Assembly: GCA_016710935.1 (NCBI GenBank)
Contig: JADJTY010000005.1
Span: 186,001-250,000, forward strand
Origin: Chitinophagaceae bacterium
GTDB lineage: Bacteria; Bacteroidota; Bacteroidia; Chitinophagales; Chitinophagaceae
Direction of reading: 5' to 3'
DNA: 64,000 bases
Part shown: positions 50,206 through 58,854 of the stretch, in pieces
Layout: every line of letters begins with the position of its first letter
How positions within the stretch are numbered: the first letter of the stretch is position 1
Notes under the pieces: generated by a model
The model's database searches: none
Told to the model about the DNA's origin: nothing
Seen by the model: only the letters and a program-made list of their open reading frames with translations
Position numbers and translations under genes: made by a program

Positions 50206-52371
50206 CTAAACTACCGTTCTGCCCAAAATGTGAACCAAATAACTGGCTTTGGGCATTTTTTCCAATACAAAAAAGTAAAAATCCTGCCCGTCAGCAGGCG
50301 GTATTGCCGTTAACGGTGTTACTTCAGGCAGTCCGGCGGTGCCTGCTGTTGGATACCCCCGTTCAGAATTAATACCACCACCCCAGCCCGATACGTATAC
50401 ATTTTCGCAACGGTCAACCAAAAAGGCAACCGGCGAAAGGTTAGGCACCGCTGCAGGAGTTCCAAAAATGGTTGAATAAATATAAGCAAACAAGTTAGGC
50501 TGAAGCTTACTGATAAACTGTTTACTGTTCGGATTACTAAATATCGGACCCGGGCCAGGTGCCACTACCGGCCAGTTACCGGTTGTGGTACCCATGATAT
50601 ATGGAAACCCGTTTTTATCAAACTGGATGCCATAAACCATATCGTTACCAGACGTACCCTGGAATGTTGTTCTTACTATTGCCGAACCGTCATTTTTGAT
50701 CTGGGTAATAAATCCATCTGTTACCCCCCCCTGGTATGCGCCTTGCATAACTCCTAATATAATTCCAGGTAAATTAGGACCGGTAGTAGCTCCGGCAATA
50801 TAAATATCATTGCTAAGCGGGCTTTGTGCCAAAACGAAACAGGCATCATCGCCCGTGCCGCCAAAAAAACTGCTAAATAAAACTGAGGAAAGATTGGAAT
50901 TAAATTTAAGAATAACACCATCCTGTCTTCCGCCTCCAAAAGCAGCCTGTATAGGTGTACCGGGTGTAACCGGAAAATCAGCCGACTGCGTACAGGAAGC
51001 CAGTAAAACATTTCCTGCAGCATCTAATATGATTTCACTCCGGGCATCATCGCCATAATTCCTGCGGGTTGCATCTGCACCATCGGGCGCAATATATTTA
51101 CCCCGGATGTTAACGCCGTCATTTGACGTTCCGCCGATTCCCGCAGCGCCTAAAAAAACTGTACCGGCTGCATTCAGTTTTGTAATTACAATATCATAAT
51201 CAGTTCTTGAAGATGACCTCACCTGTGCGCCGGGATAATTGTTTGAGTTTGACCTTCCGGCTACATATAAATTACCAGCCGCATCGCATATCATACTGTG
51301 AGGCTGCTCATTCCGTGCACCGCCAATGTAAGTTGCAAATAACCTGTTGGAACCATTAGCCGAAAATTTGATGATAGAAATGTCATACCCGTTGGGGTTA
51401 GTCTGATCTTCATTGATACCTCCGCCAAAAACGGTTTGATAAGCCCCTGCCGAAACCGGAAATCCGCTTCCAAATGCAATTCCACCGGCATAAAAACTGC
51501 CGTCCGGTGCAGGTGTGGCCGTAAATCCCCAGTTCTCTGCAGTACTGCCGCTAAAGGTTGAAAATATTAAAGTAGGATCAATTACCAGGGTTGACCCGGG
51601 ATCGTAACCGGTTACTTTAAACCGCACAACGTTATTTTTTACAACATACTTACAGTTTACTGTTTGTTTTTTTCCGTCCTGCACCTGGTAACTGTAGGGA
51701 TAAAGCTCTTTAACAGCGCCAACCGATGTGGTGATCATCAGTTCTTTATTTTGAACTTCCAGTTTATCAACCCCGGTATACTGCAAGGCAATTTTATCAA
51801 TATCGCCACCGGGATGTACAATGATATCATACTTCAATTTACCGGCATCGCTGTAATACCGTATATCTACATTAGGATAAATATTTTGATAACTAACCGC
51901 TTCAGCAATTTTACATTCGGATGTCCACTTAGACTGGTCATTGCCCACAAAATAATTATTATGATAAGCCTGAATTTTATCAGGCACATTTTGTGAAAAT
52001 GAATTGCCTCCTAAGAATTTAACTTTATATGCGTGTGAATTAATTATGATTGGCTGACCCAGGGTTGATGAATTGGTATTGTGTCCATGCATTTGTTCCG
52101 ACAAACGCTTCAGGTCGGCAACCTGGTGCACCGCAACTGTAAAGCCACCGTTTTCCAAAAAAAATGAACCAGTAGGAAAATCGCCACGGTATTCTACCCT
52201 GCTGTCCCACTGGCCTTTATTTTGGATAAATTCTACCTGTGCATGTACGGTATTTACAACCAATGCAAATAGGCACAATAATATAAAACTGCGTAGTATT
52301 TTAAGCGAAATCTTCAAGTACTCTTTTTTACAATTTACAGAAATAAATTTATAAATATCGTTTTGTATCAT
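50206..52371 (-). CDS. T9SS cargo protein, N-terminal part: DUF7948-like domain and SBBP repeats
   Basis: Signal peptide (LKILRSFILLCLFALVVNTVHAQ), then a DUF7948-like domain starting VEFIQNKGQWDSRVEYRGDFPTGSFF, and SBBP/beta-propeller repeats such as YDISIIKFSANGSNRLFATYIGG, YDIVITKLNAAGTVFLGAAGIGG and GVILKFNSNLSSVLFSSFFGG. ATG at 52371 is possible; a TTG at 52317 would give a cleaner MKISL-type signal. The frame ends abruptly at an A6 tract (50267-50272 region), where one extra A would continue into FGSHFGQNG. With 48690-50024 it forms one surface protein exported by T9SS, next to its likely anchor PorP/SprF. Confidence 0.82.
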   Translation of the reverse strand: MIQNDIYKFISVNCKKEYLKISLKILRSFILLCLFALVVNTVHAQVEFIQNKGQWDSRVEYRGDFPTGSFFLENGGFTVAVHQVADLKRLSEQMHGHNTNSSTLGQPIIINSHAYKVKFLGGNSFSQNVPDKIQAYHNNYFVGNDQSKWTSECKIAEAVSYQNIYPNVDIRYYSDAGKLKYDIIVHPGGDIDKIALQYTGVDKLEVQNKELMITTSVGAVKELYPYSYQVQDGKKQTVNCKYVVKNNVVRFKVTGYDPGSTLVIDPTLIFSTFSGSTAENWGFTATPAPDGSFYAGGIAFGSGFPVSAGAYQTVFGGGINEDQTNPNGYDISIIKFSANGSNRLFATYIGGARNEQPHSMICDAAGNLYVAGRSNSNNYPGAQVRSSSRTDYDIVITKLNAAGTVFLGAAGIGGTSNDGVNIRGKYIAPDGADATRRNYGDDARSEIILDAAGNVLLASCTQSADFPVTPGTPIQAAFGGGRQDGVILKFNSNLSSVLFSSFFGGTGDDACFVLAQSPLSNDIYIAGATTGPNLPGIILGVMQGAYQGGVTDGFITQIKNDGSAIVRTTFQGTSGNDMVYGIQFDKNGFPYIMGTTTGNWPVVAPGPGPIFSNPNSKQFISKLQPNLFAYIYSTIFGTPAAVPNLSPVAFLVDRCENVYVSGWGGGINSERGYPTAGTAGLPEVTPLTAIPPADGQDFYFFVLEKMPKASYLVHILGRTVV

Positions 52372-52392
52372 CACGAATCTGTCATAATTCAG

Positions 52393-53706
52393 TTACGAGA
52401 TTTTACTCCAGGCTGTTTTTCCCTTTTGCTGCTGCAGATAAATTTTAACCCGTAAATTTTCCGCTGTATTTAAATCCGGGTCAGATTCCAGAATATGTTC
52501 AGCAGCGTGTCGGGCTGCTTCCAGGATGATCTTATCCTGGACTATGTTTGCCAGTTTAAAGTTTAACAAACCGCTCTGTTTAGTTCCTTCAATATCTCCC
52601 GGACCACGTATTTCCAGATCCTTTTCTGCTATCTTAAAACCATCATTGGTAGCCACCATGGTCTTTAATCGCTCACGGGCATCGTTTGATATTTTTGGCC
52701 CTGTTAATAATATGCAAAAACTTTTTTCTGCACCCCTTCCTACCCTTCCACGCAGCTGGTGTAACTGCGACAGGCCAAATTTTTCAGCACTTTCAATTAC
52801 CATTACACTGGCATTGGGCACATTCACACCAACCTCAATAACCGTTGTACTTACCATGATCTGTGTATCTGCTTTTACAAAACGCTGCATATTGGTTTCT
52901 TTCTGTTCGGCCGGCTGTTTTCCATGCACCATACTTATCCAGTATCCGGGTTCCGGAAAAAATGATTTCACTTCCTCAAAGCCTTTCATCAGGTTTTCAT
53001 AGTCCCCGTCCGAACGGCTCATCCGGGCGGGCATTTTACTGCTTTCTTCAATGAGCGGATAAACAATGTATGCCTGCCTGCCTTTGGCAATTTCTTCCTT
53101 AACAAAATCCATCACCTGTGGCCGGGTACTTTCGGAACGGTGCAGGGTATTGATGGGTTGCCTGCCCGGTGGTAATTCATCAATCACACTGTAATCCAGA
53201 TCACCATAAGCCGTAAGCGCCAGTGTACGGGGTATGGGCGTTGCCGTCATCACCAGCACATGTGGCGGAATGATATTCTTTTTCCAGAGTTGCGCCCGCT
53301 GCGCCACACCAAATTTGTGCTGCTCATCAATTACTGCAAAACCCAGGTTCTTAAACACCACTTTGTCTTCAATCACGGCATGGGTTCCAATTAAAATGTG
53401 CAGCGTTCCGTCTTCACAAAGTTTTAAGATCTCTTTACGCTGCTTACTTTTGGATGAGCCGGTAAGCAATTTTACACAAACCGGCATATCTTTTACTAGA
53501 CCCGTAATACTATTGAAGTGTTGCTGCGCCAGAATTTCTGTTGGCGCCATCAATACCGACTGAAAATCATTGTCTGCTGCTATCAACATCATCATCAATG
53601 CCACAATGGTTTTTCCGCTACCTACATCACCCTGTAAGAGGCGGTTCATCTGTTTGCCGCTGCCTGCATCTTTCCTGATCTCTCTTAACACTTTTTTTTT
53701 GCGCAT
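52393..53706 (-). CDS. recG: RecG ATP-dependent DNA helicase, C-terminal helicase part (frameshifted)
   Basis: Superfamily 2 helicase core. Motif I LLQGDVGSGKT, motif II IDEQHKFG, motif III MTATPIPRTLA, motif V MVSTTVIEVGVNVPNA and motif VI QLRGRVGRG; the C-terminal helical hook (GDIEGTKQSGLLNFKLANI) is RecG-specific. It lacks the wedge domain because the frame breaks at an A9 tract (53692-53700 on the + strand as T9). Removing one A joins it to the wedge-containing part at 53627-54490. RecG regresses stalled forks and unwinds R-loops and Holliday junctions. Confidence 0.88.
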   Translation of the reverse strand: MRKKKVLREIRKDAGSGKQMNRLLQGDVGSGKTIVALMMMLIAADNDFQSVLMAPTEILAQQHFNSITGLVKDMPVCVKLLTGSSKSKQRKEILKLCEDGTLHILIGTHAVIEDKVVFKNLGFAVIDEQHKFGVAQRAQLWKKNIIPPHVLVMTATPIPRTLALTAYGDLDYSVIDELPPGRQPINTLHRSESTRPQVMDFVKEEIAKGRQAYIVYPLIEESSKMPARMSRSDGDYENLMKGFEEVKSFFPEPGYWISMVHGKQPAEQKETNMQRFVKADTQIMVSTTVIEVGVNVPNASVMVIESAEKFGLSQLHQLRGRVGRGAEKSFCILLTGPKISNDARERLKTMVATNDGFKIAEKDLEIRGPGDIEGTKQSGLLNFKLANIVQDKIILEAARHAAEHILESDPDLNTAENLRVKIYLQQQKGKTAWSKIS

Positions 53707-54490
53707 TGGTTAATTCAAAAGGCAGATAATGTTTAAAAAAAATGTTAAAGAGGTCGCCCACTTTATCAAATGCTAATCCCTTACTATGCCGGTGCCGGGT
53801 TGATTTTATGAGGCCCAGCCTGAGCTGCGCAAAGAACAATTCTTCGAATTTCAACCTTCGCACGGCATGCTGGTAATGCTTTTCTGTAGCAGGGAAATGG
53901 ATTTGCCGGCAGGCATTAAACCGGCTGATGAATTTATATTGCTTGATGATGGATTCAGGTAAATTTTCGGACAGGTCTTTTTCAGTAAGTATCTGCAGTA
54001 ATGCGTACGTTAATTTACCAATGGCTCTTCCGTTCAGTCCCTTCGCTTTTAATTTTTCAGTAGATGAATAAACAGGCTCCAGGTAATTTTTTCCATCTGC
54101 TTTTTGAGCAGTAAAATTTTCAATTTCGGGATGGGCAATTTGTGGCTTTCCCATAAAAAATCCCAGCTTGCCAAAAACGAGGTATTGGTGTCCCACTTCA
54201 ATGGCTTTCTGTATCCAGCTGATGCCCTGGAACCAAACCAATTCAATTTCGCCGGTATCATCCTGCAGGCGGGCTGTTAATCTTTTGCCCCTGCCCTCGC
54301 CCAAAATCTCAAACTGTGTTAATTTTCCGGCTACCTGCGCATATTCATTGTTGGGAGTAAGTGCTGCGATCTTATCCAGCTTTGTTTTATCTATATGCCT
54401 GAAGGGGTAATGCTCCAGCAGATCCTTGAAGTTAAATATCTCCAGTTCCTTTTTTAAAAGATCGCCCTTAAAGGTGGTTACACCATGCAA
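53627..54490 (-). CDS. recG: RecG helicase, N-terminal wedge part (frameshifted)
   Basis: Contains the RecG wedge (OB fold) and linker: DLLKKELEIFNFKDLLEHYPFRH, YAQVAGKLTQFEILGEGRGKRLTARLQDDTG, VYSSTEKLKAKGLNG, then the start of helicase domain 1 (LKFEELFFAQLRLGL, LPFELTNAQKK). After NAQKK the frame goes out of phase and the last ~20 residues are not RecG. The expected product with the downstream frame is about 698 aa, normal for RecG. The start is unclear: TTG at 54490 is the only standard codon, but in-frame sequence upstream encodes SPIEYL, usual in RecG, so the true start may be further 5' or altered. Confidence 0.85.
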   Translation of the reverse strand: MHGVTTFKGDLLKKELEIFNFKDLLEHYPFRHIDKTKLDKIAALTPNNEYAQVAGKLTQFEILGEGRGKRLTARLQDDTGEIELVWFQGISWIQKAIEVGHQYLVFGKLGFFMGKPQIAHPEIENFTAQKADGKNYLEPVYSSTEKLKAKGLNGRAIGKLTYALLQILTEKDLSENLPESIIKQYKFISRFNACRQIHFPATEKHYQHAVRRLKFEELFFAQLRLGLIKSTRHRHSKGLAFDKVGDLFNIFFKHYLPFELTNAQKKSVKRDQERCRQRQTDEPPLTG

Positions 54491-54573
54491 GTATTCAATG
54501 GGGCTGGTTAATATGGTAGCAGGCGAACTGATGGAAATTGTTTTTACAAATATACAATCGAAGCCTCAGTAAT

Positions 54574-54960
54574 ATTTTCGCCTGGCGGCGAAATAATTTG
54601 CCACAACCTGTCCCGATCTTTTCCTATCGTGTGGACACATCTTCGATGTGGAAAAACTGGAACACAGATGACACGGATTTGACAGATGAACACGGATTTT
54701 TTTCTGCTCTGCAGAAAAATTTGGATCATTTCGGTGATCCACCATCCTGCGAAGCAGGAAAATCCTGTGGTTATCTGATTTTAAAAGCTGATTGTTGAGT
54801 AAGTAAACAGTTTAAACAATAATGAAATCCTATAAATCCATCCAATTCGTGTCATCCGTGTTCCTATTGTATTTGTGTGCACACGATAGGATCTTTTCGG
54901 GAGAAGCACGGACCTGTCCCGATTATTTCGGGAAGCACAGAAAGGAAACATTGGAAAATG
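54574..54960. repeat. Dense palindrome cluster between recG and the DEAD-box gene
   Basis: At least five small palindromes: TTTCGCC-TGGC-GGCGAAA (54576-54593), CACATC-TTC-GATGTG (54636-54650), TTTTTCTGC-TCT-GCAGAAAAA (54699-54719), GGATCA...TGATCC (54723-54740), TCCTGC-GAA-GCAGGA (54745-54759). An outer pair CCTATCGTGTGGACAC (54623-54638) and GTGTGCACACGATAGG (54875-54890) matches at 15 of 16. Words AACACAGATGACACGG and GTCATCCGTGTTCC (a common Bacteroidota intergenic repeat) lie between them. No gene is supported in 54491-54994. Confidence 0.8.
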
Positions 54961-54994
54961 CCTTTACATCAACATTTAATAGGAATGCGAAAAA

Positions 54995-56215
54995 TTAACG
55001 CTTATTATTATTCTGAAAACGCCTTGGTTTGCTGAAATTTCTGTTTCCTCCGCCTGATGGTGCAGCATTATAGGCCGGTGTTTCTCCCAGTTCTTCAGGA
55101 ACAATCGCCTTAGGCACAGGCTTGCCCAGTAATTTTTCGATGCTCATAAATTTGCGCTGCTCTTTTACCGTTACAAAAGTATAAGCACTTCCTTCGGCAG
55201 CGGCCCTGGCTGTACGGCCAATACGGTGTACATAATCTTCGCCGTCGTGCGGTACATCGTAGTTAATAACCAGGTCAATATTGTCAATATCAATACCACG
55301 ACTTAAAATATCAGTTGCTACCAAAATGGGCAGCCTGCCGCTTTTAAACTGTATCAATACCTCCTCTCTTTTAGGCTGGTCAAGGTCACTGTGAATTTCA
55401 TCGGCCAAAAACCTGGCCCGTTTCAAATCACGGGTAAGCTGCTTTACACTTATTTTACTGCTGCAGAAGATCAAAACCGATTTAAAATCTTTTTTGCTCA
55501 ACAGGTGTTTAACCAGCGGTATCTTCTGTGTTTCATAAACAATAAAAGCTTCCTGCTTTATTTTTTCAGGCGGCTTGCTGATAGAGATATTTACTTCTTC
55601 GGGATGGTGTAGGATCTTTCTGGCCAGCTCTCTTATTTTATGCGGCATGGTTGCCGAAAATAAAAGGTTCTGTCTTTTTTTGGGAAGGCTGTCAATGATG
55701 AACATGATATCGTCATAAAAACCCATGTCCAGCATGCGGTCGGCTTCATCCAGAATTAAATATTTTAGTCCGGCCAGTTTTACATAACCCATTTTAATAT
55801 GGCTCATCATTTTACCGGGCGTGCAAATAACCACATCGGCACCATGACTCAGTGCTTTCTTCTCCTGCACAAATGCATTGCCATCGCCACCGCCATAAAC
55901 AGCTATTGAACTTACCGAAGTAAAATAAGAAAGGCCCTCCATATGCTGTGCAATCTGTACAGCCAGCTCACGGGTGGGTACAATTACTAAAGCATTGTTT
56001 GTATGATCTTCATGGGGATCGGTAATAATCTTATTAATAAGCGGCAATAAAAAAGCTGCTGTTTTACCGGTTCCCGTTTGGGCAGATGCAATAACGTCTT
56101 TACCTGCCATGATCAGCGGGATAACCTGTTCCTGCACCGGGGTAGCGTTTTCATATCCAGAGGCATCAATTCCTTCCATCAATCGTGGGTCAAATCCAAA
56201 ATCTGTAAACTTCAA
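54995..56215 (-). CDS. DEAD-box RNA helicase (RhlE-like)
   Basis: 406 aa from a TTG start (MKFTDFGFDPRLMEGI). Q motif GYENATPVQEQVIP, motif I ASAQTGTGKTAAF, Ia PTRELAVQIA, II DEADRM, III SATMP, V ATDILSRGIDIDNI, VI HRIGRTARA. The short C-terminal tail is basic and Gly/Asn-rich (GGGNRNFSKPRRFQNNNKR), as in RhlE-type proteins. It remodels RNA, typically in ribosome assembly or cold adaptation. Its upstream region is the palindrome cluster at 56257-56375. Confidence 0.92.
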   Translation of the reverse strand: MKFTDFGFDPRLMEGIDASGYENATPVQEQVIPLIMAGKDVIASAQTGTGKTAAFLLPLINKIITDPHEDHTNNALVIVPTRELAVQIAQHMEGLSYFTSVSSIAVYGGGDGNAFVQEKKALSHGADVVICTPGKMMSHIKMGYVKLAGLKYLILDEADRMLDMGFYDDIMFIIDSLPKKRQNLLFSATMPHKIRELARKILHHPEEVNISISKPPEKIKQEAFIVYETQKIPLVKHLLSKKDFKSVLIFCSSKISVKQLTRDLKRARFLADEIHSDLDQPKREEVLIQFKSGRLPILVATDILSRGIDIDNIDLVINYDVPHDGEDYVHRIGRTARAAAEGSAYTFVTVKEQRKFMSIEKLLGKPVPKAIVPEELGETPAYNAAPSGGGNRNFSKPRRFQNNNKR

Positions 56216-56256
56216 TGTAATTTATTTTAATCGGGTGAAGATACAGAATAAAGGCG

Positions 56257-56375
56257 GATAACCCCGACAGCGGTTGTATAACCCCGACAGCGGTTGCAAA
56301 CCCTGTCGGCGGTTATAAAACTTGTTTACGGCTAATAACCGCTGTCGGGGTTTACAACCGCCGACAGGGTTATTA
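56257..56375. repeat. Palindromic repeat cluster in a divergent promoter region
   Basis: Five related ~20-bp units. AACCCCGACAGCGGTTGT near 56260 and again near 56280, AACCCTGTCGGCGGTT near 56299, then inverted AACCGCTGTCGGGGTTT near 56337 and AACCGCCGACAGGGTT near 56356. Each unit is itself near-palindromic (AACC...GGTT). It fills the spacer between the DEAD-box gene and the S1-domain gene. Confidence 0.85.
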
Positions 56376-56402
56376 GCTTACCTTTACATCAATAAGAACA
56401 CT

Positions 56403-57251
56403 ATGATCAAAACAGGAGAATATAATATTTTAAAAGTAATACGTGAAGTGGATTTTGGCGTGTATTTAGATGACGGGGCCGAAGGTATATTGTTGCCCAA
56501 ACGTTTTGTACCAGCAAATACCAAAATTGGCGATGAGGTAAAAGTGTTTTTATACCATGATGGAGAAGATAGGCTGATTGCCACCACCCAACAGCCAAAA
56601 GGTGTTTTAGGAGATATTGTAAAACTAAGGGCAGTTAGTGTAACAGAACATGGTGCTTTCTTAGATAATGGTTTGATGAAGGACCTGTTTGTTCCAAAAT
56701 CGAAGCAGCAACTGAACATGATTCCCAATGGCGAGTACCTGGTAAAAATTTACCTGGATGAGCAAACGGGCAGATTAGCCGCCACTGAAAAATTAGAACC
56801 CTTTTTAAGCAACGAAGAATTGACGGTAAAAGAACTGGAAGTGGTTGACCTGATCGTTTACCGCCGTACCGATATTGGGTATGTATGCATCATTAACAAC
56901 CAGCACACCGGTGTATTGCACCATAACGAAATTTACAGGAACATTACTGCCGGCGACCGGTTTACGGGCTTTATCAAAAAAATATATCCCGAAGATAAGG
57001 CCGGCGACCTGCGTTTCAGAATTGATCTGTCGGCAGGCAAACCCGGCTACAACCGTGTGGAAGATGAAACAGGAAAGATACTCAGGCTTCTTAAAGAGAA
57101 CGATGGTTTTTTACCTTACCACGACAAAAGCGACCCGGAAGCAATTTATTCGTTTTTTGGGATGAGTAAGAAGACGTTTAAAATGACAACGGGAAATCTT
57201 TACAAACAGCGAAAGATCAGTTTTGAGAAAGACGGGATAAGATTGTTGTGA
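56403..57251 (+). CDS. CvfB-like S1-domain RNA-binding protein
   Basis: 282 aa from the ATG at 56403 (MIKTGEYNILKVIREVDFGVYL); a start at 56322 would translate the palindromic repeat and is rejected. Tandem S1-like OB folds: residues ~1-60 (FGVYLDDGAEGILLP), ~65-130 (GAFLDNGLMKDLFVP), ~150-210, then a winged-helix-like C-terminus (ILRLLKENDGFLPYHDKSDPEAIYSFFGMSKKTFKM), which is the CvfB arrangement. It probably binds RNA in gene regulation. The gene immediately precedes the accessory island. Confidence 0.9.
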   Translation: MIKTGEYNILKVIREVDFGVYLDDGAEGILLPKRFVPANTKIGDEVKVFLYHDGEDRLIATTQQPKGVLGDIVKLRAVSVTEHGAFLDNGLMKDLFVPKSKQQLNMIPNGEYLVKIYLDEQTGRLAATEKLEPFLSNEELTVKELEVVDLIVYRRTDIGYVCIINNQHTGVLHHNEIYRNITAGDRFTGFIKKIYPEDKAGDLRFRIDLSAGKPGYNRVEDETGKILRLLKENDGFLPYHDKSDPEAIYSFFGMSKKTFKMTTGNLYKQRKISFEKDGIRLL

Positions 57252-57445
57252 TTTTTTAATAATTACTTTCCGATACAGAAGATACAAGTTACTGATATAT
57301 CAAGGGTTTCAGCCGATTGGGCAACAAATAGCCAACAAGATTAGCTAAACCAAGTGCAAACGCTGCACAAACAAGAGAAGAAAAATTATTGAGTGTAGAG
57401 AGTGCAAGTCCGCATCATAGCGTCTGCGAATGTAAGCATTACGTG
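57252..57445. other. Unassigned spacer at the start of an accessory island
   Basis: 194 bp without a supported gene. The change from housekeeping to mobile-type genes happens here, so an integration junction could lie in it. I see no clear direct repeat and no tRNA end, and the other junction would be outside the window. Confidence 0.3.
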
Positions 57446-57634
57446 TTATCGTAACTGCCGGGCAACAGTATCCTGTTGTAATCCCATGTACTGGCAGAAC
57501 TCTTCAACAGTAACAACCTGGTGTTGTTGCTTCTTGAGATGCTCTTTAATCTTCTTAATAAGATTTCTGCCATACCTATCGCTTCTTCCTGTGATGATCT
57601 GAATGTCCTTCGGATAAATACACAGTCTGTTCAT
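57446..57634 (-). CDS. Small conserved protein, possibly DNA-binding
   Basis: 62 aa with an ATG start, basic (net positive) and mostly helical: MNRLCIYPKDIQIITGRSDRYGRNL, a central KKIKEHLKKQQHQ and a C-terminal VEEFCQYMGLQQDTVARQLR that looks like a helix-turn-helix. Small proteins with the IYPKDIQxITGxS pattern are known to me from Bacteroidota accessory regions, always unnamed. It is divergent from the 252-aa gene, 243 bp away, and might regulate it. No function is established. Confidence 0.65.
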   Translation of the reverse strand: MNRLCIYPKDIQIITGRSDRYGRNLIKKIKEHLKKQQHQVVTVEEFCQYMGLQQDTVARQLR

Positions 57635-57877
57635 TAATCAAATAACTTTTTCATACACTATCCATACTTCGGCTATGGCTTTGATATGAGTAATCCATAG
57701 CAAAGATAATCATTTTTTGAAGGCGGTAAAATGGTGTTAGTTGGAATAATGTGGAATAAACGGAACGGATGACCTTGCACATTTGTTGAGGCTTTATTGT
57801 CAATCTATTTTTGTTTTCAAATGCTGATAACACAGCAACAAATTGAAACAAATTATTAACCCAATAAATTTTTTACA

Positions 57878-58636
57878 ATGGCTAAGCAAAAAGGAATTAT
57901 CAAATTAGATGGCACAATCGGTGGCATAACTTTTTACAAGACAACAGAGGACGGTTATCTGGCAAGAGAAAAAGGCGGAGTATCTGCTGACAAAATTGCC
58001 AATGATCCTGCATTTCAAAGAACCCGTGAAAACGGTGAAGAATTTGGAAGAGCCGGAAAAGCTGGAAAGCTTTTGCGTAATTCAATCCGGGCAATGTTAC
58101 AGAACGCATCTGACAGCCGGATGGTTGGTCGTCTAACTCAGAAAATGGTTGAAGTAATCCAGGAAGACATTACCAATCCCCGTGGCCAACGTAATGTGAT
58201 TGATGGCGAAGCCGAATTGCTGGAAGGATTTGAGTTTAACATCAGTGGTAAACTCGGAACTACCCTTTACGCACCATTCACCGGAACCATTGACAGGGTG
58301 GCCGGTACACTTACCGCAAATATTCCTGCATTCGTTCCCATCAACATGCTTGCAGCGCCAGGTGGTTCTACCCATTTCAAAATTGTTTCTGCCGGTGCAG
58401 AGGTTGATTTTGAAAATGAAACCTTTGTAATGGATGCACAGGCAACTGCTGTGTTACCCTGGGATTCTGCCGCAACTGCAGTAATCACCCTTGTAAACAC
58501 TGTTACTGCCAACAGTACACATCCTTTGTTCCTTGCATTAGGAATTGAGTTTTACCAGGAAGTTAACGGACAAATGTATCCTTTGAAAAACGGTGCATTT
58601 AATCCACTGTCACTGGTGAAAGTGTCCGGCCTGTAA
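57878..58636 (+). CDS. Conserved Bacteroidota protein of unknown function, 252 aa
   Basis: No signal peptide. The N-terminal block (residues ~1-60) is Gly-rich and has KGIIKLDGTIGGITFYKTTE, GYLAREKGG and NDPAFQRTRENGEEFGRAGKAGK. Residues ~60-110 look helical (NSIRAMLQNASDSRMVGRLTQKMVEVIQ). The C-terminal ~140 residues are beta-rich (FEFNISGKLGTTLYAPF, FKIVSAGAEVDFENETFVM, HPLFLALGIEFYQEVNGQMYPL). I recognise this pattern from many Bacteroidota genomes but not with a function; the layout resembles phage-like structural proteins only superficially. A 16-codon gene and a terminator follow, suggesting a short operon. Confidence 0.75.
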   Translation: MAKQKGIIKLDGTIGGITFYKTTEDGYLAREKGGVSADKIANDPAFQRTRENGEEFGRAGKAGKLLRNSIRAMLQNASDSRMVGRLTQKMVEVIQEDITNPRGQRNVIDGEAELLEGFEFNISGKLGTTLYAPFTGTIDRVAGTLTANIPAFVPINMLAAPGGSTHFKIVSAGAEVDFENETFVMDAQATAVLPWDSAATAVITLVNTVTANSTHPLFLALGIEFYQEVNGQMYPLKNGAFNPLSLVKVSGL

Positions 58637-58722
58637 AAGTCGGGGTAAGATAAATGTATTCGTGAAATATTTTCCCGAGTCAACTAAAGCAAACAATTTT
58701 TATAACAATTAAATTTAAAGCC

Positions 58723-58773
58723 ATGTTAAGCGGAGTATTAGATTTCATTGCCTCAGTAATAAATTTATTCTGA
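58723..58773 (+). CDS. Possible 16-aa hydrophobic micropeptide
   Basis: ATG at 58723, stop TGA at 58771-58773: MLSGVLDFIASVINLF. The peptide is amphipathic and ends in aromatic Phe. It has an A/T-rich leader like its neighbours and is followed after 55 bp by a strong terminator, with nothing else to encode between the 252-aa gene (86 bp upstream) and that terminator. Size and hydrophobicity are reminiscent of phenol-soluble-modulin or small toxin peptides, but that is analogy only. Confidence 0.45.
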   Translation: MLSGVLDFIASVINLF

Positions 58774-58827
58774 GCTAATTTTTGAAATTACCTGAACATC
58801 TTTGTTCATTCTTCAGTTCAAAAAATG

Positions 58828-58852
58828 GCCCCGCCTTTCGGCGGGGCTTTTG
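58828..58852. terminator. Bidirectional intrinsic terminator
   Basis: GCCCCGCC (58828-58835), TTTC loop, GGCGGGGC (58840-58847), TTTTGCTTT after it on + and an A-run before it (a T-run on minus). It lies between the micropeptide and the convergent DUF6876 gene. Confidence 0.9.
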
Positions 58853-58854
58853 CT

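Noticed and set aside
52393..54490. Programmed frameshift in recG as the default reading
   Set aside because: A9 can slip, but three further homopolymer anomalies in the window make a sequence error at least as likely; kept only as an option in the findings.
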